Shown piece by piece: positions 60,849-64,000 of a stretch of DNA of 64,000 bases. Under the pieces are notes generated by a model. It searched no databases, was not told the origin of the DNA, and worked only from the letters and a program-made list of their open reading frames with translations. This stretch comes from Planctomycetaceae bacterium (GTDB lineage: Bacteria > Planctomycetota > Planctomycetia > Pirellulales > Thermoguttaceae), in assembly GCA_012719125.1 (NCBI GenBank), contig JAAYAY010000321.1, forward strand, positions 1 to 64,000, given 5' to 3'. Position 1 is the first letter of the stretch; every line of letters begins with the position of its first letter. The position numbers and the translations under genes are program-made.

Positions 60849-62138
60849 ATGTCGAATCGATCCCGCCCCCAGTCCCGCCGCACGTTTCTGAAGTCCGCCG
60901 CATTGACTCTCGGAACCGCCGCATCGGCCCGCAGTTTGCTCGCCGCCGAAGGAACGGCGGAAGCCAAGGCAGAAGAGAGCCTGCCGCCGGTTCGCACGAT
61001 CACCCACGGCCCCAAGTTCCATTGGTTCGCCTACTACGACAAACTGCAATTCGATCCCGCTGTGCGGTACGCGTTGAGCAACGAGGTCGATTTCGAGCAT
61101 CGGTCGCCGACCGCTGACGACGTGATCAAGGTCGGCATGGTCGATCTCGACGACGGCGATCGTTGGATCGAATTGGGCGAAAGCCGCGCCTGGTGCTGGC
61201 AGCAAGGTTGCATGCTCCAGTGGCGGCCGGGTTCCAGCAGCGAAGTGCTCTGGAACGACCGTGACGGCGACCACTTCGTCTGCCACGTCCTCGACGTGCA
61301 CACGCGCAAGAAACGCACCATCCCCCATCCGATCTACACCGTCAGCCCCTGCGGCAAATGGGCCGTCGCCCCCGACTTCCGCCGGGTCAACGACATGCGC
61401 CCCGGCTACGGCTACGCCGGACTTCCCGATCCCAATAGCGACAAACTGGCACCGGAGGATTCCGGTATCTTCCGCATCGACCTGGAAACGGGCGAGCAGA
61501 GATTGCTCCTGTCGCTGGCCGAGATCGCCAAGATCCCCTTCGACAAATACGACCTGACCGGCGCCAAACACTACTTCAACCACCTGCTCGTCAGCCCCGA
61601 CGGCAGCCGCTTCGAATTCCTGCACCGCTGGCGGATGGAAGGCCTGAGGAGCTTCGGTACCCGAATGCTGACGGCGGCGGCCGACGGCTCCGACGTCCGG
61701 GTCATCGATCCGTCGGGCTACACGTCGCACTTCATCTGGCGCGATCCCAATCACATCCTGGCCTGGTCGCGAGCCGATTCGGACGGCGATGCCTTCTATC
61801 TCTACGAAGATCGGCAGGGCGGCAAGGTCGAGGTGGTCGGCAAGGGCGTGATGTCCGTCAACGGCCACTGCACCTACCTGCCCGGCAACGAGTGGATCCT
61901 CAACGACACCTATCCCCAGGGAAAAGATCGCAACCAGAATCCCTATCTCTACCACGTTGCCACCGGGCGCCGCGTCCCCCTCGGGCATTTCCATCTGCCC
62001 AAGGAGTACTCGGGAGAGTGGCGCTGCGACACCCACCCCCGGTTCAGCCCCGACGGCAAACTGGTCTGCATCGACTCGCCCCACACCGGCGAGGGCCGGC
62101 AACTCCACCTGATCGATATCAGCGGGATCGTGGGGTGA
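60849..62138 (+). CDS. Tat-exported beta-propeller protein (TolB/oligogalacturonate lyase-like)
   Basis: The 429-residue protein has a twin-arginine leader: SRRTFLKSAALTLGTAASARSLLAA. The rest looks like a seven-bladed propeller with repeated strands such as HTRKKRTIPHPIYTVSPCGK, FNHLLVSPDGSRFEFLHRW and THPRFSPDGKLVCIDS; it resembles TolB-like and oligogalacturonate lyase-like proteins. Catalytic His/Tyr residues cannot be fixed by eye. It lies between the RES fragment and the protoporphyrinogen oxidase gene, 98 bp before the latter. Confidence 0.8.
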   Translation: MSNRSRPQSRRTFLKSAALTLGTAASARSLLAAEGTAEAKAEESLPPVRTITHGPKFHWFAYYDKLQFDPAVRYALSNEVDFEHRSPTADDVIKVGMVDLDDGDRWIELGESRAWCWQQGCMLQWRPGSSSEVLWNDRDGDHFVCHVLDVHTRKKRTIPHPIYTVSPCGKWAVAPDFRRVNDMRPGYGYAGLPDPNSDKLAPEDSGIFRIDLETGEQRLLLSLAEIAKIPFDKYDLTGAKHYFNHLLVSPDGSRFEFLHRWRMEGLRSFGTRMLTAAADGSDVRVIDPSGYTSHFIWRDPNHILAWSRADSDGDAFYLYEDRQGGKVEVVGKGVMSVNGHCTYLPGNEWILNDTYPQGKDRNQNPYLYHVATGRRVPLGHFHLPKEYSGEWRCDTHPRFSPDGKLVCIDSPHTGEGRQLHLIDISGIVG

Positions 62139-62236
62139 CCTGACGTTTCTCATGCACGATCGCCCCTACGGCCGCCGCTACCCCTGTGGTATGATGAAAG
62201 GTTTGCACACCCAGTCCAGACGGCCATGTCTTCATC

Positions 62237-63676
62237 GTGACACACTCCACTTCTCCCCAACGCATCGCCGTAATCGGGGCCGGAATCTCCGGCCTGGCGG
62301 CGGCCCACCGGATCACGGAACTGGCGCCCGGCTGCGAAATCCGGCTGTTCGAACGTCAGAATCGACTGGGTGGGGTGCTGGCTACTGTCCACGAGAACGG
62401 CTACCAGGTCGAACTCAGCGCCGACAACTTCATCACCACCCAGCCCTGGGGCCTCGACCTGGTCGGGCGGCTTGGACTGAAAGACCGGCTCGTCCAGACC
62501 AATCCGGCCTGCCGGCGGACCTTCGTCATGCGCAGGAAGCGGCTCTACTCGCTTCCCGACGGCTTCCTCATGATGGCCCCCACGAAGATGTGGCCCATGG
62601 CTGTCACGCCCGTGTTAAGCCCCCTGGGAAAGCTTCGCGCCGGCCTGGAATACCTTCTGCCGCCCAGCCGGGACGACGCCGACGAGAGCATGGCCGGCTT
62701 CGTCCGCCGGCGTCTGGGACGCGAGGTCTTTGAACGGTTGGTCGAACCGCTCGTCAGCGGCGTCTATGCGGCCGACATGGAGAAGCTCAGCCTGCTGGCG
62801 ACGCTGCCACGATTTCGCGAAATGGAACGCCAACACGGCAGCCTGATCCGGGCCATGCGCCGCCAGATGAAGCTGCAGCGTAAGGCCGGAAAGCACGTCG
62901 ACGAGAGCGGCGCCCGATACAGCATGTTCGTCACCCTGGCAGACGGCCTGTCAAGCTTGATCGACACTCTCGCCGCCCGGCTGCCGGCTGGGACCGTGCG
63001 ACTGGGAACGTCCGTTGAGAAAATCGCTCCCGTCGATGGTTCCTGGCAGGTGACCGCTGCCCGAAGCCAACCCGAGACGTTCGACGCCGTCATCCTGGCC
63101 ACCCCCTCGCACGTGGCGGGGGCGCTTCTGAAACCGATCGACGAGCCCTTGAGCCGCGACCTTGCAGGCATCCAACACGAGGGAACCGCGATCGTCACCA
63201 TGGCGTTCGAGGATTCGCAAGTGGCGCACCCGATGAACGGGGCCGGTTTCGTCGTTCCAGGCATCGAGGGCAGCCCGATCCTGGCCGGGAGTTTCAGCAG
63301 CCGCAAATATCTCCACCGGGCGCCGGACGGAAAGACGCTGATCCGCGCCTTTGTCGGAGGCGCACGGGCGCCGGAAATGGCCGAGATGCCCGACGAAAAG
63401 CTCGTCCCCCTCGTGCTTGCCGAACTGCGCGACGTACTGCGGATCTCCGGCGATCCCATCTATCAGATCACCGCCCACTGGCCCGGCACGATGCCCCAGT
63501 ATCACGTGGGACACCTCGATCTCGTTGCCCGCATCAACACGCGCTGCCATGCCATCCCCGGCCTGGCCCTGGCCGGCAACGCCTACGACGGCGTGGGAAT
63601 TCCCGCCTGTATCCACAGCGGCGAACTGACCGCGGAACGGCTGCTGCAGCGCGCGGCGACTCAGGGACAACAGTAG
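62237..63676 (+). CDS. hemY: Protoporphyrinogen oxidase (HemY/PgoX type)
   Basis: The 479-residue FAD enzyme oxidises protoporphyrinogen IX (or coproporphyrinogen in some bacteria) with O2 in heme synthesis. Seen: the FAD-binding IAVIGAGISGLAAAHRI, FERQNRLGGVLAT, the substrate-side VELSADNFITTQPWGL, a motif LVEPLVSGVYAADMEKLSLL, and the C-terminal GLALAGNAYDGVGIPACIHSGE of the FAD domain. The name hemG is also used in databases for this type. GTG 62237 is the start; there is no clear ribosome binding site. Other hem genes are not in the window. Confidence 0.93.
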   Translation: MTHSTSPQRIAVIGAGISGLAAAHRITELAPGCEIRLFERQNRLGGVLATVHENGYQVELSADNFITTQPWGLDLVGRLGLKDRLVQTNPACRRTFVMRRKRLYSLPDGFLMMAPTKMWPMAVTPVLSPLGKLRAGLEYLLPPSRDDADESMAGFVRRRLGREVFERLVEPLVSGVYAADMEKLSLLATLPRFREMERQHGSLIRAMRRQMKLQRKAGKHVDESGARYSMFVTLADGLSSLIDTLAARLPAGTVRLGTSVEKIAPVDGSWQVTAARSQPETFDAVILATPSHVAGALLKPIDEPLSRDLAGIQHEGTAIVTMAFEDSQVAHPMNGAGFVVPGIEGSPILAGSFSSRKYLHRAPDGKTLIRAFVGGARAPEMAEMPDEKLVPLVLAELRDVLRISGDPIYQITAHWPGTMPQYHVGHLDLVARINTRCHAIPGLALAGNAYDGVGIPACIHSGELTAERLLQRAATQGQQ

Positions 63677-63699
63677 AGAACTGCTTCCCAATCGGCGGT

Positions 63700-63805
63700 G
63701 GAATGGTGGAAGAAGAGAGCGATGTGCGGTACCGCCGTGCGACCGCGCCCAGTCTACCGCGTCATTCCACTATTCCAACATTCCACTGTTCCAACATTCC
63801 ATCCT
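63700..63805. repeat. GGAAT-type inverted repeat, family D, copy 2
   Basis: The left part GGAATGGTGGAAG near 63700-63713 pairs loosely with ATTCCACTATTCCAACATTCC near 63763-63790. The wording resembles 13268-13400 in the opposite orientation. It lies between hemY and the convergent ZIP gene and may end transcription. Confidence 0.5.
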
Positions 63806-63825
63806 GCCACCCCTCCACGCCTCCC

Positions 63826-64000
63826 TCACTTCATCAGCAACAGACTCAGCGCCATCATCGCCATCCCGGCCAGCAGGCCGAGCAAGCTGTCGTGGCCTTT
63901 TCCATAGGCCCGGCTCGTAGGCAGAAGTTCATCCAGGCTGATGTAGACCATGATCCCAGCCACACCCCCGAACAGCATTCCCATAATCTGCGACGGTATG
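63826..64000 (-). CDS. ZIP family transporter (ZupT-like), 3' part
   Basis: This is the 3' end of a gene that continues beyond the window; it has no start inside. The last 57 residues read [39 protein letters not shown] and [12 protein letters not shown]. The pattern matches the last two TM helices of the ZupT zinc transporter group ([15 protein letters not shown]-AxxYGKGH). A different ZIP protein is encoded at 49978. Confidence 0.8.
   Translation of the reverse strand, partial: IPSQIMGMLFGGVAGIMVYISLDELLPTSRAYGKGHDSLLGLLAGMAMMALSLLLMK

Overview
The window looks like the chromosome of a planctomycete, most likely a member of the Pirellulales or a related lineage. Coding DNA is GC-rich. Evidence for this placement: two DUF1559 / H-X9-DG proteins (one with a full prepilin-like N-terminus), a very long secretin, many secreted carbohydrate-active or beta-propeller enzymes with Sec or Tat leaders, an HzsA-like CxxCH protein with a LamG tail, a DUF3467 protein, and several small proteins of a kind mostly known from planctomycetes. 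No rRNA, tRNA, CRISPR array, prophage or complete insertion sequence was seen.

Layout. 1-848 has no convincing gene. 849-3440: secreted glycosidase-like protein, DUF1559 protein, small conserved protein. 3522-5029 (minus): ribE-rsmA pair with overlapping stop and start. 5296-6660: DUF1284-like protein and a ferredoxin-nitroreductase fusion. 6676-8553: small paired-gene remnant and enolase. 8782-18672 (mostly minus): GH123/DUF4091 protein, LRR protein, RNase HI, c-heme sensor kinase, ceramidase-like protein, sialidase-like protein. 19014-21842: three-gene RimK cassette (aspartic protease, RimK fused to TrkA-C, aspartoacylase family). 21911-26655: GH29 fucosidase, FG-GAP protein, an HTH-carrying sigma factor and a BON protein. 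27060-34483: hybrid sensor kinase, DUF1559 protein, phosphoesterase, sugar-isomerase-like protein, a degenerate GspE/PilB-like ATPase and a STAS protein. 34517-43659: housekeeping and RNA-modification genes (yjbQ, a cysteine desulfurase homologue without the usual Cys, DUF3467, purE, mtnA, two RNA methyltransferases, radical SAM, Gfo/Idh/MocA). 44237-49795: secretin, lipoprotein and BON protein. 49978-54574: ZIP transporter, alpha/beta hydrolase, MMPL exporter. 54575-60750: an accessory zone with three truncated genes, a low-GC gene and the HzsA-like protein. 60849-64000: Tat beta-propeller protein, protoporphyrinogen oxidase and the 3' end of a ZIP transporter.

The most unusual property of the window is the number of palindromic intergenic repeat families. 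I count at least eight, several present in two copies, and two of them sit exactly where genes are truncated. The clearest is a ~188 bp palindromic element in two inverted copies flanking the radical SAM and oxidoreductase genes. The gene-level observations most worth testing are the RimK cassette with its RCK_C/TrkA-C fusion, the Cys-to-Ser desulfurase homologue, the GspE/PilB-like protein that has lost its Walker A lysine, and the sigma factor with an N-terminal HTH array.
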